DNA of 64,000 nucleotides from Fomes fomentarius (GCA_022606135.1 JABYQN010000007.1:2604001-2668000); one strand, 5' to 3'; shown: positions 11,286 through 22,443, counted from the first letter of the stretch. Notes: a model not told the origin generated them from the letters alone. Numbers and translations: made by a program.

Positions 11286-12986
11286 AAGTTACGGCTTGCT
11301 GGTGCAGTCTGCTGGCTTTGGGCGAAGAAATGGTCGAGGTGTGCTTGCGATGGGCCCTGCTGCGCCGGGTCCGGCCCGTCGAAGTGGTGTCGTATCTGCG
11401 ACCAGAAGGTCGGGGGCAGTGGCGGTGCGCGCGCGAGCTCCTCCCCATCCGAAATCCAGGTTTCCGGGTTGTTGGTGACGAAGAACCTAAAGCCAGAGTC
11501 AGCTCGCCGTGCGCTGTGAGTGCGCACCTTCTCCAAGAAGACCGGACAGGCCTTGTCCCATGCAGCGTGCCCGTCCACTCCGCAGTTGGCGCAGCGGTGT
11601 AGACTGGGGTCGGAGCAGTCACAGTGGGCGGAGGGATGCGGGCCCGCGCAGGTAGCGCAAACGTCCCCGGGCGCGGGGCAGTCTTTGGCGAAGTGGCCGT
11701 CGTACTTCTGGCAGCGCGCGCAACGCTTTGGCTCCAGGAGATCGCGGCGAACGATAACCCCGCGTCCTGCAAAAGTCAGCCCCTTCAATGCTATGTTAGC
11801 TTGGTCGACTCCCGAGACCGTGAGCAGCAGGAAGGCTGTGCGCTGGCCAGAGAAGCGCTTTGCGACTGGCTTGATCCAGTCCGCGCGCACTATCGCGCCC
11901 TGCCGCAGCTCGTGCGCCTGTTCCAGCTGCCGGAGTGAGGCTTGATCCACCGGGTCGAATTCCACCGGTACCCGCTCGGCGACGAGCTTGTACGTGCGCT
12001 CCACCAACCTCGCTGTACCCCCCATCTTGCGGGAGAAAGCGGTAGCTGCGTGAGTGCGGAGGAGCCAGCGCGCCGTGTTGGCGGAGGACATCGTGAAGAC
12101 CACGTCCCCACGGGCGCAAATCTTGGCGGCCTCTATCTGTGTGTCGTTCGGGGGGGTTAAACCTTCACGCGCCATCATATCCATTGCCTGCCGGGCCCGC
12201 TCGAGTGCCTCCCGGTCGTTGAGGAGTTGGCCCTCGGTGTCCTTGAGGATCATGTTCTTGACGAGGACCTGCCGTTGTAGTAGCTCTGCGAGATTGACTG
12301 CGCGCCGCGTACGCGCCGGCGCGGAGTCCAGCGTTAGCTTCTCAGACGGCAGAGAGGGCGTACCTGTCGCCAGATTTGCGGACGCGAGCTCCTTCCGCAC
12401 CACCTCCGCCACCGATGCCTCCGCATGATCCACCGAGTTACAGGCCCGCATAAGCCGGTCCATCCATCCGTCCATCTCCTTCCTCGTTTCCTCCACCTTG
12501 CTCACCGCCTCCTCTAGCAGCTCCTCCACCTTCGTTGTGTGATGGTCGAGCCTTTGCGTGATTTGCGTTTCGACTCGTTCTGCCACCTCGGCTGAAACCG
12601 AGTCTTGATTCTTGCGAGCCAGCACTGCCTTAGCTAGATGAGCGAAGGCGATCAGTCCTTTCCTAGCGAGCTCTTTCGCCGGGGCCGCCACCGCGAAGTG
12701 GAGGAGACTGGAGATGAGCGCTTCTTCCGACACGCTGGCATCCCCTACAGAGGAAGTCGACGGCCGCGTCGAGGTCCGGCAGAGTCTTCTCGGCCTCGAC
12801 AAAGAGCTGCGCCTGGGTTCTGGGGGTCGTTTTCGCCGTTCTGGTGGTGGGAGCCAGTCTTCCCAGTGGCGCGCTGGCATGGGTATTCGGACCCGGAGCT
12901 GTCACCTTTCTGCCGCCGGTCGTGCTTCCTGAGCGTCCTCCCTGTGCTCCCGAAGATGTAACGTCTCCGGAGCTTAAAGAAGCCAT
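11282..12986 (-). CDS. LINE ORF1: gag-like RNA-binding protein, frameshifted near N-terminus
   Basis: ORF1 proteins coat LINE RNA and act as chaperones. The long open frame starts at ATG 12880 and runs 532 residues to TGA at 11282-11284. A helical region rich in Ala, Glu and Lys precedes three Cys/His clusters near the C-terminus (CARC..H..C, CATC..H..C, CANC..H..C), the usual zinc knuckles of fungal Tad-type ORF1. A second frame starting at ATG 12986 carries a plausible N-terminus (ending DLDAAVDFLCRG) that runs smoothly into the long frame if one base is lost from the four-C tract at 12742-12745 (G4 on the coding strand). I read the ancestral start as 12986, with either a one-base insertion or programmed slippage. 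The shorter protein from 12880 would replace the first 80 or so residues with an unrelated Arg/Pro-rich leader. Confidence 0.9.
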
Positions 12987-13104
12987 TGTAGACTACGCTG
13001 GAACCCCAGATAGCTCGAGTACCGTACGCAAAAGCCCTCCCCTCGAGGAACTAGAGCGTGGGAAAAAACGAGATGATGGTGGTGTGAAGCCAAGGAGAGT
13101 CCTC

Positions 13105-13114
13105 GACATACGAG
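13105..13114. repeat. Target-site duplication, right copy
   Basis: GACATACGAG, identical to 6706-6715. It abuts the 5' end of the minus-strand LINE, so the empty site would join 6715 to 13115. Confidence 0.93.
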
Positions 13115-15460
13115 TTCAGTGCGCATGATTGATTTTTGAGATCCTGATATTTTGGATCGCTGAGTGTTTTACGACATTCGATAGTATGCATCCAGTGGAA
13201 AGAACAAAAATCAATTCCTGAGTGCGAGAGGCAACGACGAGCATACTGCACACGATCCCACGCCACCTTTCAGGTCACGTGTAGCAAGCCAAGCGAGCGA
13301 TCGAGTATCTTTTGGGCGTCGCTGATACCCTACTCCTAACTCCTCTCAGGCTGGCGTGTTTGACATGGACAACTCTGTGTGAAGGCACGTAGTACCAGGC
13401 AGTGTACACTGCCAGGTATTGGTCTGAGTCGCATACGTCCCATATGCATATGATCTTCACATGGATCAGTACTTAGTAGGCACCATTGCTAGAACTTAGA
13501 AGCCCGGATCGGTGCAGCTTGGGCAGAATAGCTCAAATTGAGATTTGTGAAGTGAAATGTGAGCGATACTTACCTCTTCACATATCCTCCAGGGACCAGA
13601 AGGAACCCCCATGGAGTCAGCATCTAAGGATGGCAAAGGTAGAAGATAGGTGGCGCGGCGCATAACGCTGGTAACGGTAAGAATAATAGCCCCCCCCCGT
13701 CTTGACGGCTCTTGACCGTTGGAGAGACTGTGTCCGGAGTCGAACATCGTGCACGGTAGCGTTCATTCCGGAGAATCAAGACACTCACACGTACCTTCTC
13801 ACTAGGTCACATTAAACCATGCATAGACGAGTGTAGCTCTCCACTAGCGCAGGCGAAAGATTCATATTGAGGTGTATAATATGATGCAACGGTTGTGTTG
13901 TGTCACTGTTGTACGCCCGGGAAGTCGAGCTGGGTCCCATTCGTTAACGTGTTCATCTAAGACACATGTCAAGAAATCACTATTCAAGTAACGAGCCGGA
14001 GACCTATACGTTGAAGGTCCGGAAGGCGATGGTGCATAGTCGAATAATGAATCAAGTGAGGGTTGAGGGCCGAGTACTCACAGGCAGTAGACGTATAGTA
14101 GGTATACTTTGCGCTAGTGTTCAGGGATCCGTGATGACGACGCTTGCGAATCCCTAGAGCACCGAAGCCGTTACGGAACCACTGAATTTCGGGGAATCAC
14201 CGATGGGATGATGCAAGGCTCGAAGAGATACTTACCTGTACATACCGATGGCGAATGAACGGCCGGCCTAGTGATGACGGAAGTCGAGGAGGGGTAGGAA
14301 ATAAGCGGGTAGTCGTCAGGCAAGTAAGAGTGCCGGGTGATGAGCTACAAGTGATGCTCACGGCTATGGGCTCAGGGGAGCAGGGGGAAGTGGACGAACG
14401 ATATAGAAGCTCACCTCACGACACAGCGACGGTCCCCAATATAGCCAATATTGTTGAACGAATGGCTTCCCCCGTCTCCGCCCCTGCAACGGTTCACTTG
14501 GGTATGGGTATTCATGTTTGAGTCGGATAGGGGGAGAGTGGTTTATGGCCAAAGGTCCGATACGACAGACGGATTGACGGTGACGGGCCCCGAAGGCGGT
14601 GATTTTGACTTGACGAGGCCGACCGGCGAGAGTCTATCTCGAGTCGGGAACATTTCAAGTTCCTGACGCCGGGGAAGTGGGTTGAGGGCTCGTGCGTGAT
14701 AGTCGGGGGGCAAAGGGCAGCGTCGGTGGACAGAGGGCAGTGATGGTGCATGGGCGGGAGTTTCACCTCCGTAAGTTCCGTCTGCTACTTTGCTGCATCT
14801 GAACCCCCGAGCAGAGCAATGCTCTCGCTCTGACTCATGTAACTTGCAAGCGCTCTTTACAAGGGGCGGGCCCTCGCCGCACTGGTACTATCCTCCGATC
14901 GCACGTCATCTCTCCGACCACGAAAGCGCACGGGCCAAGACTACCATGACGAATTAATCGCATGTTGGCCTTCTGAATGGACCGCGCAACTCCACACACA
15001 GATAGCCTACGCAACAACTTGAATAACCGCCGGATCACCCGAATACCGACTACAAGAGACTCGTCGGAAACGCCACAGGTCAATGGCTCACCGTAGCTGC
15101 GTACCATATGCACCCACACGTTCTAGGCGCATCAAATTGCTGCGAACCCAGGGCAGGGGGTAGCGGCGCAGGAATGTCTGACTCCGCAGTAGGCGCTGCC
15201 AGGCGCTCGCAGTCACGGCGGTTAGAGCTGAAGCTGCGCATCGCCACCAGCGTACTCATGACTTGTAACGTTGCGCTTGCATATTTCCGAGTCGTCGGGA
15301 GATTTCATGAGATGATGCCACAGTGCCACATGCGGCGCGCCCTTGCGAGGTTGGGTCCATTGATTGGTTCGCCTGCGCGCGCCTTCTGATTTGCGCTAGT
15401 CTAGACATCGGAACCTGGCGCGTCACCAGGACCGGGCAGATATTACCGTTAGCGAAGACG
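13115..15460. other. Gene-poor stretch
   Basis: No assignable gene. Plus-strand open frames at 14255-14521 and 14451-14666 have a somewhat coding-like, hydrophilic composition and overlap in different frames, so they could be parts of a small or decayed gene, but I cannot join them with good splice sites. Confidence 0.4.
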
Positions 15461-15467
15461 ATATAAG
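15461..15467 (+). promoter_or_regulatory. TATA-like box
   Basis: ATATAAG lies about 130 bp before the ATG at 15592, a plausible core promoter for the small gene downstream. Confidence 0.4.
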
Positions 15468-15591
15468 GGGTTGAGAGACGTGTGGTTGAATATCAACATA
15501 CCTGCCCCGCTCCCGCCCTCACCCACACACACCCATTCCCTCCGCTTCGAGCTCCTCCACCAAATACCTACCCGCCACGAGCAACAACGCC

Positions 15592-15912
15592 ATGAACACT
15601 GCGTCTGCCACCTCTGCCACACCTGCCACACCTGCCCAGTCCCAGGTTCAGCCACAGTCGACTCCGACACGTGCTGACGATGGTTAGTCTCCTCGCATTC
15701 AAGTTGTATACGCGAAGTTCAACTCAACCCGAATCATAGCCCAGTCGTTCATGTCCGACACGGCGACCCTCTGCGACAGTAAGCCGCCAAAAAAGAAAAG
15801 CTCAAAGAAGACACAAACTGCCTCGCTCGGCTCCTCAATGGCCTTCGCAAAGACGGCGAAGGCGCAAGGGTGGGCAGCACCGACCGCCACACGTCCGAGT
15901 TTCGGCTGCTAG
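15592..15912 (+). CDS. Small disordered Lys-rich protein (87 aa)
   Basis: Unrecognised. Two exons, 15592-15682 and 15740-15912, separated by a 57-nt intron with GTTAGT donor and CATAG acceptor; the join keeps frame and ends at TAG. The product begins with a run of Ala, Thr, Ser, Pro and Gln, has a Lys-rich basic patch (PPKKKSSKKT) near the middle, and ends with an aromatic-containing tail (AQGWAAP then FGC). No signal peptide or membrane segment is visible, so it is probably cytosolic or nuclear and unstructured. A TATA-like element lies upstream, and the gene converges on the CCDC25 homologue, whose stop is 193 bp away. In size, two-exon layout and Lys patch it recalls the gene at 22444-22896, but the sequences are not clearly homologous. 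Confidence 0.62.
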
Positions 15913-16105
15913 GCTGATGATTTGTGAGTCCGGTCCACCGCTCGCTGCACGGCCCTGGTATCAAGGCTAATACACTCATACAGATTCAACGCTCTCCACA
16001 TCCGTTCTGTTGTATCATACTTCTGCATTCGTGGTCGAGACTTCGCACGGTGTCGCCCTAGTAGTAGTCGCGCTTTCAGCATGTATATCGTTCCCTCGTA
16101 CTTCC

Positions 16106-17153
16106 CTACATGAAATCGTCCATCATCTCCTGGACGGACTGCTTTGGCTGATCGTCGTCATCCTCTTCGCTGAAGAGGTTGTCGTACGATCGTGCCGCCT
16201 TCTCCGCTTCCCGCGCGCGTGCGAGCTCGGCATCCGCCTTTTTCTGTGGGGCCAGGCAGTCCATGATCAGTGTCTGGGGCAATGCAAATGAGAAGTAACT
16301 AATTAGAGAACCTTCGCCGCTGCTGCTGCACGCTTCGCTGCGTTCTCCTCCTTGATGCGCTCGATGCGTTCCTGTTCGTGATCTACTTCCCGCTCTACCT
16401 TCGTCTTATTCAAGCGGTTCACGATCACGTTCTCGCGCTTCGCAATGTGTACTGTGGGTCAAGTCAGAAGCTGTCTTCCATCCGTTACATCGCGGTCGCG
16501 GGCAACGTACTCCGCTTAACCTAAGGAGGAGTCATTCAGGACGCCGCGCTCCGCCTGGTAACCCGATGTGCTCACCCGCTTGTCATTGTGAAATGAAACC
16601 TGTCCGACGGCCATGTCACCCGTTTTCTAAGACACAACAGTCGGTATCAGAGTACTGAAACTGTGATCTTGTGGCGACGAATACCTTCAGGTTGTCCGCC
16701 GGCGTCCAGATGATGGTTATGTTATCCTTCTTGTTGCCTAGCAGTCTAGAAGTGTCAGCAGGCAGCGAGCAGGTGATGTTGGCCGGCGAGCATACCTTCA
16801 ATAGAATTTGCCTTGACGAGCTGAGCGCAATCAATGAGAAGTGGTTCTGGGATCGCGTCCCAGGACATTCCGTCGGGCATACGGATGTAGACGTGGGCCG
16901 ATGAAAGCTTGTCGACATGGAACCAGACGTCTTGAGGCCAAGCATACTTGATCAAGTCCTCGTCTAAGGGGGTTAGTTCGTCTACGTGATTTTAACGTTG
17001 ATGAGCGTTGTGAAGCTTCCATACTCTCAAATTTGTCTTTTCCCATGTAGATCATCACAGGCGGAGCGACGGCTAAGGTATTGACAGGTTATTACACGGC
17101 TGCTTGTCCTCAGTTTCAAAGGCTGTACCTGTTGAGGTGAAGAAGAGCACCAT
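16106..17153 (-). CDS. CCDC25/Jlp2 family protein (NFACT-R domain), 8 exons
   Basis: A 220-residue homologue of human CCDC25 and yeast Jlp2. Exons in transcript order: 17153-17129, 17072-17025, 16963-16796, 16737-16685, 16626-16576, 16520-16511 (10 nt), 16451-16312, 16273-16106; total 663 nt, in frame throughout. The N-terminal NFACT-R (DUF814) domain shows the family signatures [38 protein letters not shown] and [15 protein letters not shown], then the TPADNLKKTGDM block. The C-terminal half is a charged coiled coil (INRLNKTK-like block, Glu/Lys/Ala-rich) ending in an acidic tail with MMDDFM. NFACT-R domains occur in NEMF/Rqc2 and related RNA-binding factors; Jlp2 itself is poorly understood. 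The last intron uses a weak GTTCTC donor. Tail-to-tail with the small gene at 15592. Confidence 0.93.
16511..16520 (-). other. 10-nt micro-exon of the CCDC25 homologue
   Basis: Coding strand GTTAAGCGGA, flanked by an acceptor (CTCCTTAG) and a donor (GTACGT). Including it turns the junction into DKRVKRIHIAKREN, matching the family's basic stretch; leaving it out shifts frame. Confidence 0.85.
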
Positions 17154-17622
17154 GTCGGCTTGAAGTGCTGAACTTTGGAGTCCTGGTCCAACAGATCAGG
17201 ATCGGATGAACGTGACTCTGGTGAGGCGGAGGCAAGAGATACGCTTAGGTAAGCCCAACTGGAACTGGGTCCTCAGAAGGCGCCCATACTTGTCCGGAAT
17301 CCGGGCCGAAATTGCTGACCCTGGTTGGGCATACCATCACTCCCAGCCACTCACCGTCATGGCAGCGACGACTCGACGAGAATATTATGCTATATTATGC
17401 GAATTCTTCTCCTCTCAACTTCCCTCTTAACCACTACACAAGGGCGACTGTGGTCTGGACAGACTGGACTGCCGGATTTTGCCATGTTGTTTGGCAAATC
17501 TAATCAGTGTTATTGTCTCCACAAACAATAAGACCTGAGACCAAAGTCCTTTATCCAGGAGACGCAGTCGCTGGTACTTGTTCTTGTCTTCCGGTAACTC
17601 TTCTTCTGCTCATCCATCCTCC

Positions 17623-20032
17623 ATGATACTCTATAGCCTATTAGCTGCTGCTCTAGCGGCAAGTGTTGCTTACTTCTTCTATCTGGCTGTGCTTGAACCG
17701 CGATGGAACCCGCTACGGAGACTGCCTGGGCCACCGACTCGTAGTTTCCTTGGGAACCACATGGGAATGGTACTCGAGTGAGTGCACTTCTGCTTCCTGT
17801 CCTCGCAAGCACCTCCACCATAGCGAACGTGGGCTCCTCTGAGTCTGACGAATGTCTTGCTTCGGGGTTGCCTACGGGCGTCTATCCTTCGCGGCGAAGT
17901 TGAGCATACTGACAATGAATGTACAGTCCGTCCAGGTCTCCTCGTGTACATGAAGCATTTGTGAAGCACTATGGACGAAATGTGCGCATACGTGGCTTCC
18001 TGCCAGTGAGTATCAAGCTCCGTATCCCCTCTTTGTCCTCCTGAGCCTAGCAATCCGTTTGCTAGTGGGATCAACGTCTCTTTACACTCGACCCTGTCTC
18101 CCTCGCACATATCCTCAAGCACTCAACTATCTACGAGAAGCCATGGCAATCGCGTGCACTTATCTCCAGCCTAATCGGAGTTGGCATGCTCGCTGCAGAA
18201 GGCCAGGTGCACAAACGGCAGCGCCGTGTTGGGACGCCGGCGTTCTCGATCCAGAACATGCGTGCCCTAGTCCCTGTTACGTTCCAGAAAGCTGTCGAGT
18301 TGAGGGACAGGTGGATAGCACTCATCCAAGACGCTCAGCATGGCCTAGATGGCGAGAAGTGGAAGGGCAGCGCAAGGTTGGACGTGTGCCATTGGGTCAG
18401 TCGTGCAACGTTCGATGTGATAGGGCTCGCTGGTACGCCTACTCCGCACTGGCATGCTTGCTGTCCTCCTGACACCTCTCAGGCTTTGACTACCATTTCA
18501 ACGCAATCCACGACGAGTCGAACGAGCTCTTCATGGCGTACAAGGAGATGTTTGAAATCGCCGTGTCACAACAAGGAGGTGGCATTTGGGAGCTCGTCAT
18601 CTTGTATGCTCCGATACTCGACCGGTTCTCGGTGCGTCCTCCCATGTCTATCTTTGCGCAATATACTGACCTATCCCAGTCCGGAGAGCGCTACAAGGTT
18701 ATCCAGAAGTCCCAGGCGGTCATCCGGAGAGTTGCTGGTCGTCTCATCCAAGAGAAGAAGCGGAAGATCGAGGAGGCCGAGAAGGCCGGGACTGTGTATG
18801 GTGGCAAAGATCTGTTGAGCACGCTTTGTGAGTTCCCCATCTGGACCTTGTGTGGAGTCGTGGGGCGATTTTTCCACTGACTGCATGTTCTTCCACAGTG
18901 CGCTCCAATGTCTCTGTCGATATTCCTCCCGACCAGCGCATCTCCGACGAAGATATCTTGAACAATATCAACACATTCATGTTCGCCGGCTCCGACACGA
19001 GCTCGCTTTCAGTAACCTGGATCTTCTACCTTCTTTCCGTCTATCCCGACGTGCAAAACCGCCTCCGCACCGAACTCCTTTCCATTGCCCCCACCACACC
19101 ACTTGAGTCGCTGAACCAAGACGAGATCGCGTCGCTGTACGCGAAGATCGCCGAACTACCCTACCTGGAGAACGTCATTCGCGAGACACTTCGGCTCATA
19201 CCCCCAGTGCACTCGTCCATTCGCGTCGCAACTCAGGATGACGTCATTCCTACATCGACGCCCGTGAAGCTGCGCACACAGTACGGAGACTATGAGGAGG
19301 CGGATAGCTTTGTTATGCCGAAGGGCAGCTGCGTTCATGTTCCGATCGAAGCGTTCAACCTCGACCGCGAGGTGTGGGGACCTGACGGGTGGGCGTTCAA
19401 GTGCGTTTTTTTCTCCGAGCGTGAAGCCGATGTCTGCGGACTACAGTTTCTGACTGCGCGTGTGCGTTGCGTGTTGTGCTTCTAGCCCGGACCGGTGGGA
19501 CAACCTTCCAGAGGCGGTCAAGGCGCAGCCGGGGTTGTACAACAACATGCTCACGTTCTCCGCAGGCCCTCGGGTGAGTCATCTCTTTTCTTCTCGCTGC
19601 TCGTGCCTTGTCGAAAGAGTCAAGAGCTGAGACTTAACTGCGCCGCTCTCAACCACCGTTCATCTCCGGACTGCGGACTGCGACACTCAAACTCGCATGT
19701 ACAACACACTGCGCTGCGACAAACATGGATGTTGGGATCTGCGCGCGCATGCTGCGGACAGTCGTGCATCGGCGTCAAATTCTCGATTATCGAGATCAAG
19801 ATGTTTGTGTTCGTCCTTGTGACGCACTTCAAGTTCGCAGAGTGCGACAAGGTCGGGAAGGCGAATGTGTACGTACTGCGTGCTGCGCTAAACTTTCCGT
19901 CTATGCTCATGCGTCTTTCTTTCGGTGATCAGTGTCTTGACGCGGCCGTACGTAATGGGCAAGCACAAGGAGGGCAGCCAGTGTCCCCTGCTTGTCACGC
20001 CTTACATTCGGGAGCCGCAAACATCTTCTTGA
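17623..20032 (+). CDS. Cytochrome P450 monooxygenase, 9 exons
   Basis: A complete 564-residue microsomal P450. Exons: 17623-17777, 17927-18005, 18066-18432, 18483-18631, 18680-18827, 18899-19400, 19486-19573, 19762-19868, 19933-20032; all joins keep frame. Residues about 3-24 are an N-terminal membrane anchor, followed by the PGPP hinge. The I-helix oxygen-binding motif AGSDTSS is at 329-335, the K-helix ExxR at Glu395-Arg398, an FNPDRW block near 466-471, and the haem loop FSAGPRSCIG at 491-500 with Cys498 as the axial ligand. The intron before the haem Cys is unusually long (188 nt). Sequence style is that of the expanded agaricomycete P450 families; I do not assign a CYP family. The substrate is unknown. 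It needs a P450 reductase. Its 3' end faces a dioxygenase gene 187 bp away. Confidence 0.94.
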
Positions 20033-20219
20033 TGCTGTTTCTCGGTTCTCGATTCTCGGTTCTCACAGCTCACCACTCACCACTTCTTGCACGCGCCACT
20101 GTGTTTCGCGCGTTCCGTCATCATTCGCATTCAAATTGTACAACACATTGTAACTCCACAGCACCTCAATTTACACGTCCTGCATTCACAGGCGGCATGG
20201 CCGTTCGCCAGTCATTGAG

Positions 20220-21861
20220 TTAATGCCCATAAGTCGCCTTCAGACGTTCCTTGACGTAGTCTCCTGCAGTCACGACCTCGTACTTTGGCGGTCGCTCAGG
20301 GGAGACACAACTAGGTATCGGCTATGTCCACAGATCGGCGTCAGCATACGGAAGGAAACATTGAACCCAACTGGACTTGCGCACCTCCAGCTTGACATCA
20401 TAGTCTGTGCCGAAGAACAAAGGGATGGAGTACCGCCGGACGCCGCTCCTGTTGATCGCGCGGTGTACGGTCGACTTGAATACATCATCTGCGAGGCAGT
20501 GACATCAGCTCGGCTCGCCGGGTTATGTAGTGCACACCGACTTGTCCATCGCGCGAACTGATCACCCAAGCTGCGCGGCGTGGTGAATTAGCTAGAAGCA
20601 GTCGGAGGTACACAAGGACGACAACCTCACTTGACGACGAGCGTGCCGGGGATAGGGGGCGCGTCGATCCACTGGTTCTGTTTGTTCAGGACTTGAAGTG
20701 CCTGAATTCCGGGTTCTTGCCACAGAATTGTGAAGCACTATGGCGAAGGGCGATTTATGCACATTCAGCGATAGCTCCACTGGATGTTCGCATCTCTAAC
20801 TCACTTCGAAGCTAGCAGCGCGAAAAGTTAGATGAGCTCGGACTCACAAGACCTCATGAAACGTACTCGGTGTGAGCGCCGATCCCAATCACTCTGTCGT
20901 CGACCGGTCCCATCTGCGGTGGGTAGTGTAGGACTCGCATGATCGCAGCCGCGTTCTTCGTCTGAGTCGATCAAGGCAAGGAGTCATCGTGACGATTGAG
21001 AGAAAGACATTGAAGGCTCGCACCTTGTCGTCAAAATAGTTCTCAGGGAGATCCAGAGCAAGCGCGAAGAGTGGGAAGAGCTTCCGTCCTAGGTTCACAG
21101 CTGCGTGGCTGCGTGGCAAACAAGTCGGTGTCAGCATGTCTCAGCTGGCCATACGCATCAAGTGCTAGTCTTACTAGTATCCAAGGACAGACTCTCTGAA
21201 TCCAAGTACATCTGAAGGCGATGGCCAGACGTTCGCCCCAGCCATCGCGCCATCATTCGCTCTCTTCTCGTCAGTGGCTCGCGCATCCAATTCCTCCCAT
21301 CCGAACTCGAAACCTTCGTGGAGGTCGCCCCGATTGGCCGGGTCGTTGTTGCTGCTCAACACTGGATTATACCCCTTGAAGTTTGCTGCCTTTGTGATGT
21401 CCAACTGGGGCCGAGCCGAGGGGCGGTACCACGAGAAACGATAAGCATCTCTGTGCCGCAATTCAGGTGAGATTCGCGAGTCATACCTCCATCTTCTTCT
21501 CAAGGGGCAGAGAGAAAAAATCTTTCGATGCTGCCAGGGCTTTGTTTGTCGTTTCCTCGGGGATACCGTGATTCTTCACTGCCACAGGGCGTTATCATCT
21601 GCGGGATGACCGTCCGGCGCGGATTCGTTCTGGCGTACCATAGAGGAAGCCAACGTTGATGCATACGTCACGAACCTTCTCCCCGAGGGCCTTCCGAACT
21701 TCAGGGTCTGTAGATTCGACGTCCTTCAGATCACTATAGGTTGCAATGATGAGCTGCTCCCTCTGCATGCGGATGTCGACTCGGTCGTGTAGTTACATGA
21801 TTGGAATGTGCTTGAATGCTTCTCCGAGTTCTGCGTCATTCGCAGCCTGGACCAGAGACAT
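20220..21861 (-). CDS. 2-oxoglutarate/Fe(II)-dependent dioxygenase (IPNS-like), 11 exons
   Basis: A 336-residue member of the isopenicillin-N-synthase-like oxygenases. Exons in transcript order: 21861-21797, 21733-21639, 21578-21487, 21404-21175, 21108-21024, 20961-20867, 20811-20805 (7 nt), 20737-20631, 20570-20542, 20488-20385, 20321-20220; total 1011 nt, in frame. The DIOX_N part has IPIID near residues 20-24 and NVGFLYVKNHGIP. The catalytic barrel has His219-Thr-Asp221 and His277 as the Fe(II) facial triad, with Arg287-Tyr-Ser289 to bind 2-oxoglutarate. Such enzymes hydroxylate, desaturate or cyclise small molecules; the substrate cannot be told from sequence. It converges on the P450 gene, so both could belong to one small oxidative pathway, though two genes do not make a proven cluster. 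The start at 21861 was chosen because its first exon supplies the family's IPIID motif. Confidence 0.93.
20805..20811 (-). other. 7-nt micro-exon completing the catalytic Asp codon
   Basis: Coding strand CTTCGAA between an acceptor (GCTGCTAG) and donor (GTGAGT). It supplies the third base of Asp221 in the HTD metal-binding motif plus Phe and Glu. Without it the frame is lost. Confidence 0.87.
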
Positions 21862-22346
21862 CTCGCGAGAGCTCCCGATAAGCGACAAGTATGCACAGCG
21901 GTTTGGATGGTGACTGTGAACTTGAACTTCGCAGCCGCTACGGCACCGTCACCAATAATAGTCACCACTGACTCGTTTGGCTTAGCGCGTACGGTCACAC
22001 ACTTGGTGACTACGTCACATAGTGTGACTCGGGGAGTGTAAAATCCCCTCCCTGCGACATGTACCTGAGCATGGAGCTGTCTCGGGCCCCGACGCTGCGG
22101 TCTGCCTGCATTTACAACGACTTCCTATTGCGCATTCACATCTCAAATGATATACGTCTTTCTCGAAATTCTGGATGCCACTAGCACAGTGTGCGTACCG
22201 CCCCAGAATATTACTACATTCATTAAACATTGTTGCAAGCGTTCCAGCACATGGCACCGTGTATACACAGCTACAGGTAACTGACATCAGGTGAGATATG
22301 AACACTGGCAGATGCGGTCACAAAAAACCAGTAGCTGAGCCTGAGG

Positions 22347-22355
22347 TATATATAA
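22347..22355 (+). promoter_or_regulatory. TATA box
   Basis: A strong TATATATAA element 89 bp before the ATG at 22444, followed by a pyrimidine-rich leader with repeated CTCACC/TCACTC; typical of a strongly expressed or inducible fungal gene. Confidence 0.7.
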
Positions 22356-22443
22356 GCTACGACCTCGTTCCTCGGTCTGTCAGAGAGCCCTCTCAGTCGC
22401 ACTTCTTCACTCACCTCACCCGAGTACCTCACTAGCTACATTC

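Larger units (their letters stand above)
6716..13104 (-). mobile_element. Full-length Tad/I-type LINE (non-LTR retrotransposon)
   Basis: A complete minus-strand element of about 6.4 kb. In transcript order it has a 5' UTR of about 118 nt (13104 to 12987), ORF1 (gag-like with zinc knuckles), ORF2 (endonuclease, reverse transcriptase, RNase H, Zn-binding tail), a 3' UTR of about 620 nt (7361 to 6740) and 24 A residues, seen as T at 6716-6739. A perfect 10-bp duplication flanks it, so it inserted by target-primed reverse transcription and is not 5'-truncated. The domain order, with APE-type endonuclease and RNase H, matches the Tad1 clade of fungi; the clade name is inferred from domain order and host. 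Intact ORF2, the homogeneous tail and perfect flanking repeats suggest a recent insertion. Confidence 0.95.

Noticed and set aside
18186..18818. 210-codon ORF within the P450 gene
   Set aside because: The open frame runs through introns and into other frames; the nine-exon model accounts for the region.
21726..21998. Alternative start of the dioxygenase at ATG 21768
   Set aside because: It reads through what is better explained as intron 1 (21734-21796). The upstream exon from 21861 gives the expected IPIID motif.
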